DNA from: Sweltsa coloradensis
Lineage: Eukaryota; Arthropoda; Insecta; Plecoptera; Chloroperlidae
Direction of reading: 5' to 3'
DNA length: 64,000 bases
Assembly: GCA_024449915.1 (NCBI GenBank)
Contig: JAMZAV010000167.1
Coordinates: 806,001-870,000 of the forward strand
Notes under the pieces: generated by a model
Database searches by the model: none
Told to the model about the DNA's origin: nothing
What the model saw: only the letters and a program-made list of their open reading frames with translations
Shown: in pieces, positions 34,601 to 46,744 of the stretch
How positions within the stretch are numbered: the stretch's first letter is position 1
Layout of the letters: each line of letters begins with the position of its first letter
Position numbers and translations under genes: made by a program

Positions 34601-37600
34601 GAAAAAGGTAAAACAGCGGAGTAAGAAACAGGGCAAGCTGTGATGTTAATTACCTATAGAAATGGCTCAGCGCTACTGTACGAGGTTCTTATATTATAGA
34701 CGCGGCTGAGGGTCACCTGGAGGCGGCTTGCAAGTTTTAATCCGTCAAAGAACGAACCTGATTAGACCTTCAAATCAAAGTACACCTTTTCGATTTTGAG
34801 CAATAACTATAAACAGACTTTATTGATACAGGATCCTACCATCGTGTGCTGTCGCTATATAAAGCTGGCGACCTATTACGGTTTCCACCATTTAAACATG
34901 GTTCGATTAGTAAAAGGGACTTTCTATATAATATAATAAAAGTTTTAGGCAAGGATTTAATAGAATGATTAAAACAACTAGCTATCTAATACGCATAACT
35001 ACATGGCAGCTATAATTTTAATTATACAATGATTCGATTTTGATTAAAATAAATTTAAAATGATTTTTGTTACCATAATTTTGATGGTAGTATATACACA
35101 AGATACAAGTAATTGGTTATTACATAAATAATATCATGGTAGAATGGCATTCTAACAGTACCGTTGTAAGAAACTGGGTAACAAATAATGTATAAACATA
35201 AAGAAACAAAATTAATTCGATTTTTTACAATTGCTTTAAGTATTCGTATTCGTAAAAAAAAAACGCAAACACAAAAACAAACACAAGTACATGATTTGCT
35301 ATAGTGAGCTCGTTTGCTAGGTCCGGAGTGGAGGCGTGTTGTGTTCAATCCAAATACTATTTCATTTGGTGGGTTTAATACTCACTAACAAGTTACCGCC
35401 ACTAATCCCCGCAGAAATGTCAAAAAATTGCATGCCACAGAATCTCCATCTTTTTAGCTCTTGAATTAATGATAAATTATTATATCAAACATCACATATT
35501 TATTGTTTAGCTCGTTTTAAAACATATTTGAGTGAACTCCCTTTAAGTTGTTCGCACAAATTGTGAAAGTAAAATAAATTGAACGTTGTTTATTCTCTAT
35601 AAAGCCAACTTGTTAGCGCCACTATGAACTCTAGAAGCGAGCATACGGGACATCTCTTAAAGTAAACGTTTGTTTATCTTTATAGAGAAGAAATTTTATT
35701 TCGCCTGTGAAAACTGTGTTTTGTAGAAAAGAAATTGGGGAATGGGGAATGACTTTATCCCACTTTCCTTGAAGGGTTGTAGAGCTGAACCCACCCACCC
35801 CACCTACCCTGTCCCACCCCGTTCTCATTCGGAGCTCTAAATGTCGCCGGTGGCTTATATACACTTTTCTTTTCTCCTGCAAACACCGTGACTCGCTGAT
35901 AAAACCCCCAAGTGTTACGAGTGTAAGATCAAATATTTTCTTTGTATTCTTTCTTAAGCAGTCAAAAAACATCCGATAAAGAACGGGGTGGCTTTATTGT
36001 ATATACTACAAAGTAAAATATTTTTAAAAATTAGATGGAACCGACCTCGAAAGTTCTATGGTGTCTTTACTTCGATACTACGCTCATCACCAGCAACAAG
36101 GTTAACCCAAGGTTCGCTATCAGTAATACAAAGTTATGCATTGCAAACTTTGCACAATATATTATGTACGAGTGGCCAATACATTACTTAGGGCTAAACT
36201 AGGCAAACTAGCAACAATATAAGCTCCTATCCCTAGAGGATACATTTCCTCTTGCCTTAGAATAAGCTGATTAATTGCTGCAAAGATTGTGGCTTTATTA
36301 AGATATTGGTTAAACCGTATCCCCAGGGATTAACAAAGTTTAACAATATTTGACGCAGCTCGGTATACACCAGCAGGCGATTCAATAACTAGAATAATAA
36401 TACGTAGGAACCTCTGTGGCCCACTTGCAAACGTATGGTTGCTAAAGTGTATAATTATATATCTATTACATTGAAAGTGTTAGACTTCGTGTAATACTTA
36501 AGAATTGATTATTTTCATTCTTATACATTAGTAAATCAAGGTTTGGACGGAAGTTACTCATTCTTCTGCACAAATCGAGTTATCCACAATGGTTGTTGAA
36601 AAATATTGTTTTTAAGGATTTAACCTATATACATAATCATGTTCTGGATTGAGAGTAAAAATAGCATGACGGCACCTTATTTACTTCTGTTCGCGGGTTT
36701 AGGCCGATATGGGGTCAACAAGGAGAAAATAAAATTGAACGTTAAAATTTGGAATATATAATTATAACGTGTATAATAAAAAATACACTACATAGCCGAT
36801 ACTATGTCATGGATGGTTAAATGGTTAAAAACAAAGCTAATGCCTGCATATTTGCGTCGCTTCACAGGATAGTTTACAATGCAAGCACATTTTTTTCCTT
36901 TTTTGTAAATATTACAAGTATTATAAAATTGACAATAGAAGTCTCCTAACAAACTATCAAATAATTTTTAATTGTTCATTGCAGTGATCTAAAATTAATA
37001 CTATAAGAAGGGGTGTGTAAAGTAAGGTTTTCAATTTTATCTTTAAAATTGAAACAAAATTAAAATCCTTAAGTTAAGTGTTAATAGAGGTCATTAAATT
37101 CTTTAGATAGTACAAACAGATATTGTTTGAAACTCTTTGATGTCATTTTTTGTTTTGTAGCATAGCATTATAAAACAGATGAAGCACTTTATAAATTTTT
37201 CATTTTTATTTGTGCTATCTGATTAAGGAACGAATATAATTGAAACGTCACTTTTGTTTGCGTGTTATAAACTTTGTGTTGGATATTATACAAGAAACAG
37301 ACTCGTGACGGTAAAATATTATTTGAATACAAGTATGTTCTTGTTTGTCTCGTAACCTCGTTACACATTTCGCAAGCATGGTTAGGGGAGGGAGGTATAG
37401 AGAGGCTTTAGCCCCCACCTATGGACATTTTTCTTCCAGCAAGAATTGTTCCATAAATATAATAACTATTTTTACGAGGTGAATAATAAATTCAAATTCA
37501 AAACTTTAAATATAACCTGCATGTATTTAGCATAAAATGGCTAAACACGCGTCCAGAACACACGTTTTAACATAACAGTGCAGGCGAAGCTAATTGTTTT

Positions 37601-39650
37601 GGAAAAACTCCCTCCCCTATCCCTATAATTGCATGGAGCATGGTGCCGGATGATCTTAACAACTCCCCCTAAATATTTTCCTGTGTACACCACTGGCATC
37701 TACTTAATTTTCAGCGTGAGGTCCTAGCTACTTAGCTCAGTTCACACAGTCTTAAAATATTCTGAGAGATAAGGCGAAGCATTACAGTTCTGTAAGGCGA
37801 CGATGTGGGGTTTCAAACTATGGGCAATCTCAAAGTCAAAGTACAAAAGTACACATCGGAAGCTGTGCGTGAGCTGGGATCAGACGACATCCAAGCAACC
37901 ATGACCTCCAACAAAACCAAGATATCTGGCTGGGTGTGCATAAACCTCAAGAGGGGGATTCTGAAAGAATGCAGTTATAAGCTCGTAAAATATGTTATTC
38001 TTGAATACAATAATGTGATTTCCAAACGTTTCAACAACTAGTGCTACCATTATAAAATGGATAAACATGGGATTCATCTTACTCAATACCAGGATTCTAG
38101 TAATAATAAATTACTGAGAAAAACTTTTGGAAACACTATCCTCTGTCATATTCACAGTAGCTGGAGTCAAACCAGAGAAGTTGTCCTCCTTCGTAAATCA
38201 GTTATTTAACTGAATAGGATAGACGTTAAATTAATTTTAAAAAATAAAAAAGAAGATAGAAGAGATGTCTCCATCTCTGTTGCAAGAAGGGGGTTGTCCC
38301 AACGCATCGTTTTTTAATTACATATGAATGTTTAAACAGTTTTGTACTGAAGTATCGATCTTTGCAACTAAATGTGTATGCAGACAAGGAATTTCTTCGT
38401 AGCACTGCCCCATTGAAGCCGCTCTGTACCATTAATTAGGGAGCAAGCTCTCCCACACGGATCACCCCTCCGTCTGTCCTCACACATCAGAGAGTGTCAG
38501 TCTCACGAGGAAACACAAATTTGACTTCCGATTAACTTGCGAGTTTTATTGACATTGCCCTTCCACAAGGATGCTTCAGAATGGTTTAGTGACCCTCGGG
38601 GTGAGGGGGGGGGGGCTAGTCCCCAGAAAGATGGAATGTAAATATACTGGGCTGGGCACCTCTATTAAGGGGTGTTGAACGCTGGATCAAACGCGGTATA
38701 ATAACACTAAGTCTTTCTCCCTAACTTTAACACCCCCTTACCCGTGTCTGTACTGAAACCTAAATAACATTAATTACCGTTAACTAGATTACGCTGTTCG
38801 TTATATTTTGTTTTTGACTATACTATGATTGCTCAATTATAATAAACCTATTAATTATACAGTTAATACTCGTGTGTTTTAGAGTTTATCAGTACTGTTT
38901 CAACTTCAAGATAAATTTTAAACGGGCGTCTGGAATTCCGAAATTTTAGAGATGCGAAGCAAAAAATCAAATTCGCATACAAGTGACGATCCAATTTCTA
39001 AATTACTTTAAATTTTGGTAAAGCCTAATTTATTCACGATAACATAGGTACTTTGTATGTAACTATCATTATATTAAAACCTCTACTTATAGAATAGTTT
39101 CACGAAAAAACAAGTAGCTAGACTAGTAGTGAGAAAAGAGCTAAATAGACATTGTTTCGTGCAACTGTGCAGGTCCTTGTTGTTGTACGATGGGAAGTAT
39201 CAGGTGTGGGAGTAATCGGAGTTTGCAGCTGTGAGGTGTAACACCTTGCATTTATATGCATATCTCGCGCGCTAACTATGCCGTACACTAACTGTGACGT
39301 CACGGATTTAGCCACAGTTTGGCGTACACATAATCAACAGGGAGTGAATTATATACACAGTTATGGTGCACACGTGAATTAATTATAATAGCTCTAACGA
39401 ATAATATCATGGAGAGCTGTGCTAACACAAAACTAGGGCACCGATATGATGGACTGTAAGAATGCAGACCACGATAACAAACATGGCAAGGCAATAGGGG
39501 GAAAATTGCCCTCTAAAGTGGACGGGAATGGAAATGCTAAATAAAATATAGAAATTACAAAACTGTCCCATCCCGCATGTCAGCAGACTTTAACTAAATA
39601 CAAAAATGTTGTTGTCTTAAAAAAATAACATGTCCCATCCGCGACGCGAC
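31640..39650. other. Long AT-rich stretch without a recognised gene
   Basis: I see no exon series or family match across these 8 kb. Possible items are a minus-strand frame with a signal-peptide-like start (32068-32460), a cysteine-containing minus frame (34143-34343), a SINE or LINE tail at 38181-38240, and a G run at 38607-38617. Most of the rest is unique AT-rich sequence, such as would be found in a large intron or intergenic space. Confidence 0.5.
38181..38240 (+). mobile_element. Truncated retroelement 3' end, tail type 2, copy 1
   Basis: Reads ttgtcctccttcgtaaatca, then a cagttatttaactg hairpin, aataggatagacg and ttaaattaa. The same sequence occurs at 50995-51073 (plus) and 62612-62670 (minus), each with different upstream sequence. 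It is therefore the shared 3' end of a 5'-truncated LINE or SINE family. The stem and the tagac-taaataaata end resemble the tail of the tRNA-derived SINE at 11.2 kb. Confidence 0.7.
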
Positions 39651-41600
39651 ATCTAGGTGCCCGTTAGGGCGCCGCAGCCAAGCCGCGGTGCGCTACACAC
39701 TCAAGCACCTTATACACCAAGCAGAGTTGGGGTGCCAGCCGTCATGTAACGTGATGTGAACTTGAAAACTATCACAATCGAGGGGATTTAGGTACCTGAC
39801 AACACATGCCAAATTTATTGGGGTACGATTATTCCTTCTTGGTGAAAAAAATGGCTTGAAACATGCTCAAAATCACTTTAAGGATGTTAGCTACTGCTAC
39901 TACTGCTACTACTGCTACTGCTAACATCTAATACGTCGGCCCGCGATTCTGACCAGACGGGTGGGACTACAATGTTCATATTTTACATGGACATTAAGGT
40001 TATAGAAATATAGTCTATTTGGAAAAAAAAAGTTGAAAAAGTTTGTTGGAAGGCTTCCAAATAAGGGTTTTAAAATAAGCCTTAAACACTTGGCATACAA
40101 TCAACAAGTAACCATAGTTACTTGACACTTGTTGACGGTATAAGCAGAGTTAGGCGGGAAAGTGCGATACGTAAACAAATAGCGGACATTTAAAATTTTT
40201 CTTCTTTGTGTGGAACGAGAAAAGGTGTCATTATACTCTCATAAAACAAATCAGAAACCATCCCTGGCCTAGGCCCAGATGTGGAAAATTATTTATAATG
40301 CAAAAGTGTAGGTCTAAAGTTCCATTTGGCTATAGGACTAGTAAAATTCATACTTACATTACATGTTTGACAAGCCTAGCCAACCCTATGCCAGCACAAC
40401 ATTGTTCTGATATTAGCTTGCTCATCTGTTGTTTACATAATTGCAACAATCAAATCATTTCATACAAACTCGTCTTTCGATTGGCCCCGCGTTTATGAAG
40501 GCACTGCCATCTAGAATAAATATAGAACTTTTTCGAGCTCTTGCTATACGCCAAATCTTTTTAAAGTGTTTGGATTTCGTGATACTCTTTCAACCATAGA
40601 CATCCTATATAATTGGCTAGACCAGCAGTCGGTGGTCCACTTCCGGTACAATTAGAAGCCATCTTAAAATGACAGTTTACATGTTAATCAAATAGAAGCG
40701 ATTTGTGGCCAAATAGGTCTCAAGATTGCCGCCAGGTTGACAGGTAAGCATACTAGCCTTTAACACCAAATGATTACTAAATTCCCTTATGCAATCACTT
40801 CGTATTGTTTCTTTTGTTTAATACCATGCTGCACAAGCTAAAAACCATATCAAACAATCCAGTAAAATACTTTATTGCATTAAAAAAGCATAAAATTAAA
40901 ACACCAAATCGCCATCTTGAAATGGCCGGTTGAGTCTTCAATTTGCTACGCTCGCGCCTGGGCGGAGGTATAGGAGACTGCTAATCTAGCCTACTATAGG
41001 GGTTTAATATCAATGCTTTCAACTCACAACCCATGACGTTTTCACGATACCGTTCAAGAATACCAATTCCTCCGAAAACGAAAACGACTTCGTTTCAAAT
41101 GCGTTTTCAATCATCTCCACGAACTCAAGAATTGGGGTCCGTCCTTATACGTCGTTACATGGTTTACCACCTATACCCGGAGTACATGAATCCCTATGCT
41201 ATATGCTAATACCATAGAATTAAATCAACTTTGAAAAATATTATATTTTAACAAATAATTTTGAAGAACTGAAAAAGTAAGAGATCACACACATAACAAA
41301 AACTGTAGAAATACAGCAACCACACATAAAAGAAGAGATCTAAAAAAGGGCCAGCTCATTACCCCCACTAAAAAAAAAAAAAATATTTCTCATGGGCCGA
41401 TTCTGACCAAACTGGTAGGCTCACGTTCATATTTCATTGACATAATTATGGTGTGTAGGCCTAGTGCCTCTTGAAAGAACAAATTAAAAATGCTGGTCAA
41501 AATTCATAGAATAAAGGTTTTAATATAAGCCTTTACAAGTATATAATTAACAAGTTATATCAAGTAACCATAGAAAAAGTAATGAGATCCCAACTTAAAA
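39651..41600 (-). mobile_element. Family A repeat array 2 (cleaner copy)
   Basis: Begins atCTAGg (CTAG 39653-39656) with hairpin GGTGCCC-GTTA-GGGCGCC (39656-39673). It follows the order seen at 6285 onward: tatacacc and agagttgggg block, aaaatggcttgaaacatgctc, the CTACTG microsatellite (39888-39925), acgtcggcccgcgattctgacc, and so on to half of the palindrome at 41280-41360. A diverged second partial unit (41395-41590) restarts at gggccgattctgacca. It holds a 421-bp insertion at 40595-41015. It is much less homopolymer-rich than array 1, so it is the better reference for the family. Confidence 0.65.
40595..41015. mobile_element. 421-bp transposon with perfect 8-bp target-site duplication
   Basis: CTTTCAAC is present on both sides (40587-40594 and 41016-41023). 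The paralogous family A copy near 7271 reads straight through this point, giving an empty site. The ends start CATAGACATC on the left and CATTGATATT on the right (reverse-complemented), matching at 8 of the first 10 bases, and ggctag recurs a little further in on both sides. An 8-bp duplication fits the hAT or P superfamilies; the CAT-starting ends are closer to P-type elements, but that is inference. A gccatctt-aaatg motif occurs near both ends. No transposase is encoded. Confidence 0.85.
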
Positions 41601-41633
41601 ACTTAAACATTGGACAGAAATATTTAATAAAAA

Positions 41634-41680
41634 GCTCATCAATCAACGCGACTGGAAAAAGCGTTTGCGAAGCGGCCTAG
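41634..41680 (+). mobile_element. Family C solo 3' end, copy 5 (fragment)
   Basis: gctcatcaatcaacgcg...gaaaaagcgtttgcgaagcggCCTAG matches only the last 50 bp of family C (compare 48650-48693) and is followed by T after CTAG. It directly abuts the end of family A array 2. Truncated 3' ends are expected for rolling-circle elements with internal initiation or capture. Confidence 0.7.
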
Positions 41681-41923
41681 TAGAATTCAAAGGAATTGTT
41701 TATCTATTGAAATTTTTCGTTGCAACTAGCAGTTGCTTTGGTGTATTGTTGTCATGTTGACCAAGACAAATTCAGAAATAGGAATGCAAGTTGAGTCAGC
41801 AGAAAAATCTCGTTCCATACTAAAAGTACCAAAAAAATCATAAAAAACATCAAAAATTAAAAATGTTGTTTTAGTTTCAGACGTGATATAATTTTAATTT
41901 TATATTACTGAACTGTAAACAAG

Positions 41924-42107
41924 CATGGTTGGCAAAAGTAACTGTTAAAAAGTAACTGAAAACTGAGTATAATTACTTTTAAAAGTAATTCAGTTACAGT
42001 TACAGTTACCTTAAAATAAAAGTAATTGAAATAGTAATTCAATTACTCAAAAAGTAACTAATAACTTTTACTCAATTACTTTTATTCATTATTACTTTAC
42101 AACACTG
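41924..42107. mobile_element. hAT-like MITE of about 184 bp
   Basis: The right end reversed starts CAGTGTTGTAAAGTAAT and the left end starts CATGGTTGGCAAAAGTAAC. The interior is a run of agtaactg/ttacttt inverted units. CAGTGTTGg-AAAGTtAC ends are widespread in animal hAT MITEs. No clear 8-bp duplication remains (taaacaag versus cctattat), so it is an old copy. Confidence 0.6.
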
Positions 42108-42281
42108 CCTATTATTTACAATGTTTGTATTTGTATTTTGATAATTTTGATTATGATTGTCGAGGTGATAAGGCAGTTAGTTTTATGCGGCTAAGCTCTA
42201 ATTCCTACCACTAGCAATGTTTCAGTTAATTTGTATTCCTTGACATTGTATCAATAACAATAGGCCTATGTAAAACCTTGA

Positions 42282-42427
42282 TATAGGCGCTCCACGCTAA
42301 GAAAGGAGTTGCGCGCGCTTTTAACGGGTGAATTGTAGCCATTCAGCAGGCTCCAATTTAAAATAACGATCGCTGATTGGCCCGTCGAAAGCGCGCGCAT
42401 CTCCTTTCTTAGCGTGGAGCGCCTATA
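42282..42427. mobile_element. 146-bp MITE with long perfect terminal inverted repeats
   Basis: The left end TATAGGCGCTCCACGCTAAG continues to aaaggag. The right end is its exact reverse complement ending gcgtggagcgccTATA, about 26 bp perfect. Imperfect pairing continues inward through gcgcgcgcttt / aaagcgcgcgc and acggg / cccgt. The interior is about 50 bp with a ctgattgg box. A TA or TATA target is likely because TATA flanks both ends; a Tc1/mariner- or Harbinger-type origin cannot be told apart. Confidence 0.85.
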
Positions 42428-42429
42428 AT

Positions 42430-44880
42430 ACCGTTCACACTAAACTTTGACAAAATGGACAGCTTTGACCATAGTATAAAACAGCTTCAGATACAATTTT
42501 GCACTTAATTATTTGTCATTAGATCTGATTCTGTTTAGCATGGTCGCAAGGCTTATCACGTAACCCGAGGCCGCTATAGGGATGAGAAGGAACTCGTGTG
42601 CGCTAAGAGAGGATGCTATCTAAATAGCAGGCACGAAGTGTGGCCGGCACATAACTCATCGCCATGCCCAGGGCGTCGGAACATTGTTCTGCTGGGAATT
42701 ATATCAAAGTTTAATCTATTGATGGACTTTCAATGTTACGGTATTCAATTCACGAAGCGATGGGGAGAATGCCGGTCATTAATTCTACCCGCCCTCTGCA
42801 ATATGGCTGCGTCTTCATGGGGGGTTGATATGTGATGTCTTTGCTTCCTGCTGTGGGCCGCTGTGGGTTCGATCCCCGGGCATTGAATGAACGAAATATA
42901 CTTTTAAGCGCGGTATGTTTTAAAGCAGCAATGCGATTCTAAGACTTCCATATTATAAGGAAGATTTCGGTCGACTCCATAATAGTATGTGATGCAATAA
43001 GTAAGTTAAACGCTACGAACGAATCTATAGCCCATAATATATTTAATTTAATTGAGTGAATCTTAAAATCAATTTTCGCAACATTCTTTTCCACGAGACA
43101 AGACTGTATAAGTACGTTTTGCGTTTTGTTAATAAAAGCAAGATAACTTTATAACTATACACGTTACGATACAATATGATAATATGTTTTAGTAAAAGTA
43201 AGGTTTGACCGCAGCATTTGGAAATTATTTGAACCACTTGTTTTAATTGTAGATGAATTTTAAAATATATTTTGGTTGTAAATTTACTTGCATTCACTCA
43301 ACAAAACTTTATCATACAGGTTTTGAAGAAGGATCAGTGATTTATTATACAAATGAAAACACTAATTTTAAATTTAAAAAAGCTCTTAAATGCAAAATTT
43401 GACAATCCAGGTGCAAAACATTAATTTTTAAAATGCTTCTTACACCTATATCTAAGTTAATGTAGGGTGAGGGGAGAGGAGGTAAATTCGGTTTTCTTTT
43501 TTCAATGATTAAAACATGTTTTTGTATAACTCTTCAAGAGATAGTGTTGATTTCCCGATGTTTTTCAGTTAACAGATGCAGTCTCCGCTAAAAATAGCTG
43601 TAAGAAAGGTTTAAAAGTTTAAAAGAAAGCAGAGAAAGGCCATCGCTCCAGCCTGTTGCCCGTTATGATTGCCGCTGGGACCACCTTGCTTCAGTCCTCA
43701 AAGCTTAAGTAAATGTAAGCGTATTGTGCACGGAGGATTTGTTAAAAGTGCATTATAGCATCCGTGGAGGATCATAACTGAGAAGATCAGCGCAGTAGTA
43801 CTCCCCCCGGTACTATTTAGTAAGAGAGTCGTCCCAACTCTTACAGCACGACTGCAGGCTAGTTCGTGTTTTAAAAACAATGAGATAGTATATACGTGTT
43901 TGAAATTACTCACATTTTGGCTATTATTTGTAGAGGAACTTAAAAATAAATTTTAATTAAAAATATTTAGCGTTTATAATTACAAATTTAACATTTTGTA
44001 GCGTGAATGTTTTCTTTCCATAATATTAATATCTCTGAATGTTAGGGGCTTCTTGCACTTCTGTTAAGATATGATGCCATATTATTACATTTAAAATTAA
44101 TACAATTTACTATTTACCACTTTCCACAAATTTTCCACAAACGTGAGAAAATCTATTTTTTGTTATAAAGAATTGTGTAGTTTCCAAAATAATTTTCTGG
44201 TTTTCTAATTTGATTATGCATCTATATTAAAACAAATTACGAACCACTGCTGTCCCTTCATTCCCAATTACACTGCCACAATGACTGTAATAAAAATGGC
44301 AAATTATATTATAAACCTCGAACGTTTAAGCACTTAACCAATTCGAGTACAATTGCCCGTCTAGACTCGAACCGACAATCATATGATGATCGCACAGACA
44401 GATCATCGCCCTAGTTAATTACGTCACAGACCATCATCGCTTGCATTACTAAGCGTCCGATAATTGAATGGGAAATGCGGATCACAGAGTGGTGGGATAC
44501 AATGTGAATTGATTCCGAGCTTGACATCAATACAACGGAATCTAATGCGGTGAGTTATAATTAATCCAAGCTTCAAATCCCATGCCCTCAAACCTGCGAG
44601 CTATGCTTACACATGCACAGATGCAAGTCTTTAAACCAATTATACAGACTATTAAATAACCGTATTAGCTTGGTTTCCAAAGGGGAATTTGATCACAATA
44701 AACAACATAAGCTTGTAGGGCACAAACTAGGAGTGCTGGCCAACATCGAGGGTAATTGCGAAGATTAAAGGTGAGTTCACCCCTCACAATCCGTTTAACA
44801 TGTGTGAGCTGGGATATTTTATTAGAAGCATTAACTTAATTGGATTGATGTATTAAAATGGCTTGAGTGGTGGAACGTAC
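42430..44880. other. Noncoding stretch with two tRNA-like B-box fragments
   Basis: No gene recognised. ggttcgatccc at 42866-42876 is a perfect B box without a matching A box or cloverleaf. At 44340-44420 (minus) a ggttcgagtc box follows a 5-bp stem CGATC/GATTG around a CAT-containing loop, but the T stem and acceptor do not pair. Both are more likely decayed SINE heads than tRNA genes. Confidence 0.4.
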
Positions 44881-44881
44881 C

Positions 44882-45003
44882 AATGTTGTTGTTGGCGCCG
44901 ACAGGGTTGAATAAGACTGCTTTAATACCAACTAAGAATCAGTTTTGTAACTGAATGGGTAGACTCTAACAAACCATTTATTTAATTTTTATTTTATTAA
45001 ATA
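44882..45003 (+). mobile_element. SINE 3' end, 5'-truncated
   Basis: gacagggttgaataagactgctttaa, then aatcagttttgtaactgaatgggtagactctaac and a ttta-rich tail. This matches the 3' part of the tRNA-derived SINE at 11760-11880. The head is missing. Confidence 0.7.
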
Positions 45004-45004
45004 C

Positions 45005-46470
45005 AAACTTATTTACAAGTAATTGAAATTTTCCCCTGGCAATAGAAACACGTGATAATGGTTTAATGCTAAGTTGACATTCCTATAAAATCAACCCTAT
45101 TTTTTGTTATTTGATCCAAATTAAAATACACAAAAAAAATGAACAATTATTGTTTCTCCATCAGAAACCCACAAATCCCATGATAAGGCGTACCTGTGGC
45201 ATAATTTTTTTTTCTTTTAAAAAACATAAGAACCGTAGTGAAAGTAAAAATACTTTCGCCAAAATTAAGATATTTATATTTTAATGGCGGTAGGCTATCA
45301 AAATGATGTGTGTATGATTGTCATCATAACCAGGTAATAACCCCATACTATTCTCTTAAATCTTGCGAGTATCGGATACGGACAATGTAAACAAATATTA
45401 TTTTTATCTTTAAGACATATTAAAATAATCATTCGATAATTAATTAAGATGGCTTTTATTGGACTCCAGAACCACAGCACTTATTGTGTGATATTAGTGT
45501 GATTATTGATTAAGAGACAGAGTTCAAGAACATACCTACAACTGAGTAAAACTTACGTTAAATCCATTTTATACAATTTTTACAAGCCTTAATTGTTTTA
45601 AAGAAACAAATCATCAAAAGTCGGAAGTCAATACATACCATTGTTGTAATTACTTTGCGTATAAACTGCACTAATCGTGTATATTGTCAAAGATTAAGTG
45701 AATTCCATGTTTTCATTCCTCCAAACCCCTTCCACTCGAGTGCATGATCAGGAAGCTGGCAGGTAAATCTGCGAGCAAACAAACACGACTAGTGCATGCA
45801 CAGCCTTGTCGATCGTGACCTCGAGGATTCTCCGCAAATATTTATTTTCGAAATTATTTTCTGCTTGCAGAACGTGCGCCAACTTTTAATCAGACTCCGA
45901 ATGAATGTTACGTGAGCCGACGTATAGGAAACCGCTCTGAGTAGCCTGACACTGCCAGTTAATACTTGATTGAAATATCGCAAGCTAATTTCAAGCGTTC
46001 TCACTCGCAGGTTGGCTAGAGATAGATTCTTGGTAGGTGAAATAACTGACTGGCACGTTTCTCCAAACTATTTATTTGAAAGTTGGTGGATAATATTTTT
46101 TTTAAATAAACAAGCAGTTTCAAACTTGCAAACAGTACGTTTTAATTAATTAAACAGTGTTTATTTTCGCCCAAAAAGAATAAGGATAGAACAAACTAAA
46201 CTATCATTGAAAAACTAAAATGTTTGGAAAAGGTACTGATGATAAATAAGAGAACCCAACTTTTATATTTATATAGCCTATATTACAACTTGACTAACTA
46301 TAGCTATGTTTAATGCTAATTACATATGTTATTTAAGATTTCTTTAAACAAGTACCTTACACATTTTCTTAGAAAACTAAGGAATCGATTTGGCATTGAT
46401 TTGTTTGACAAATTGTCAAGCACACATCTCATTGAAGCTTGATAACATTTGATTTGCATACTGATTTGCC
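45005..46470. other. AT-rich noncoding stretch
   Basis: Nothing recognised beyond short chance frames. Confidence 0.5.
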
Positions 46471-46742
46471 CAACTGAGTTGCCAACATATTACTTACAGC
46501 TAACTGAAGGTTACCAACATATAACTGTATGTTGATATAATAATTTTTTATCGATCCCAGATTTTACCAACAGGGTTACCAACACACAAACAACCAATTG
46601 AAGGCTGATACAATTCATTCTCGAGCCCAGATTTTACGAACAGTGCTGCCATCATCCAAACATCTAATTGGAGGTCGATACAATTTATTCTCCAGTCCTT
46701 ATTTTACCAACAGAGTTGCCAACATACACACATCTAATTGAA
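46471..46742 (+). repeat. Minisatellite with 70-bp period
   Basis: attttaccaacag (46561), attttacgaacag (46631) and attttaccaacag (46701) are spaced exactly 70 bp apart. In each unit they are followed by (g/t)tgccaacat-caaaca, ctaattgaagg and cgatacaatt-attct. Two more diverged half-units precede them from about 46471. No coding periodicity is evident. Confidence 0.8.
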
Positions 46743-46744
46743 TG

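Noticed and set aside
35631..35972. 113-codon minus-strand ORF
   Set aside because: No recognisable motif, no splice-site context, and a C-rich low-complexity core (ccacccaccccacc) that can keep a frame open by chance.
44340..44420. tRNA gene on the minus strand (CAT loop)
   Set aside because: Only the anticodon stem and B box are present. The T stem is mostly mismatched and no acceptor pairing was found.
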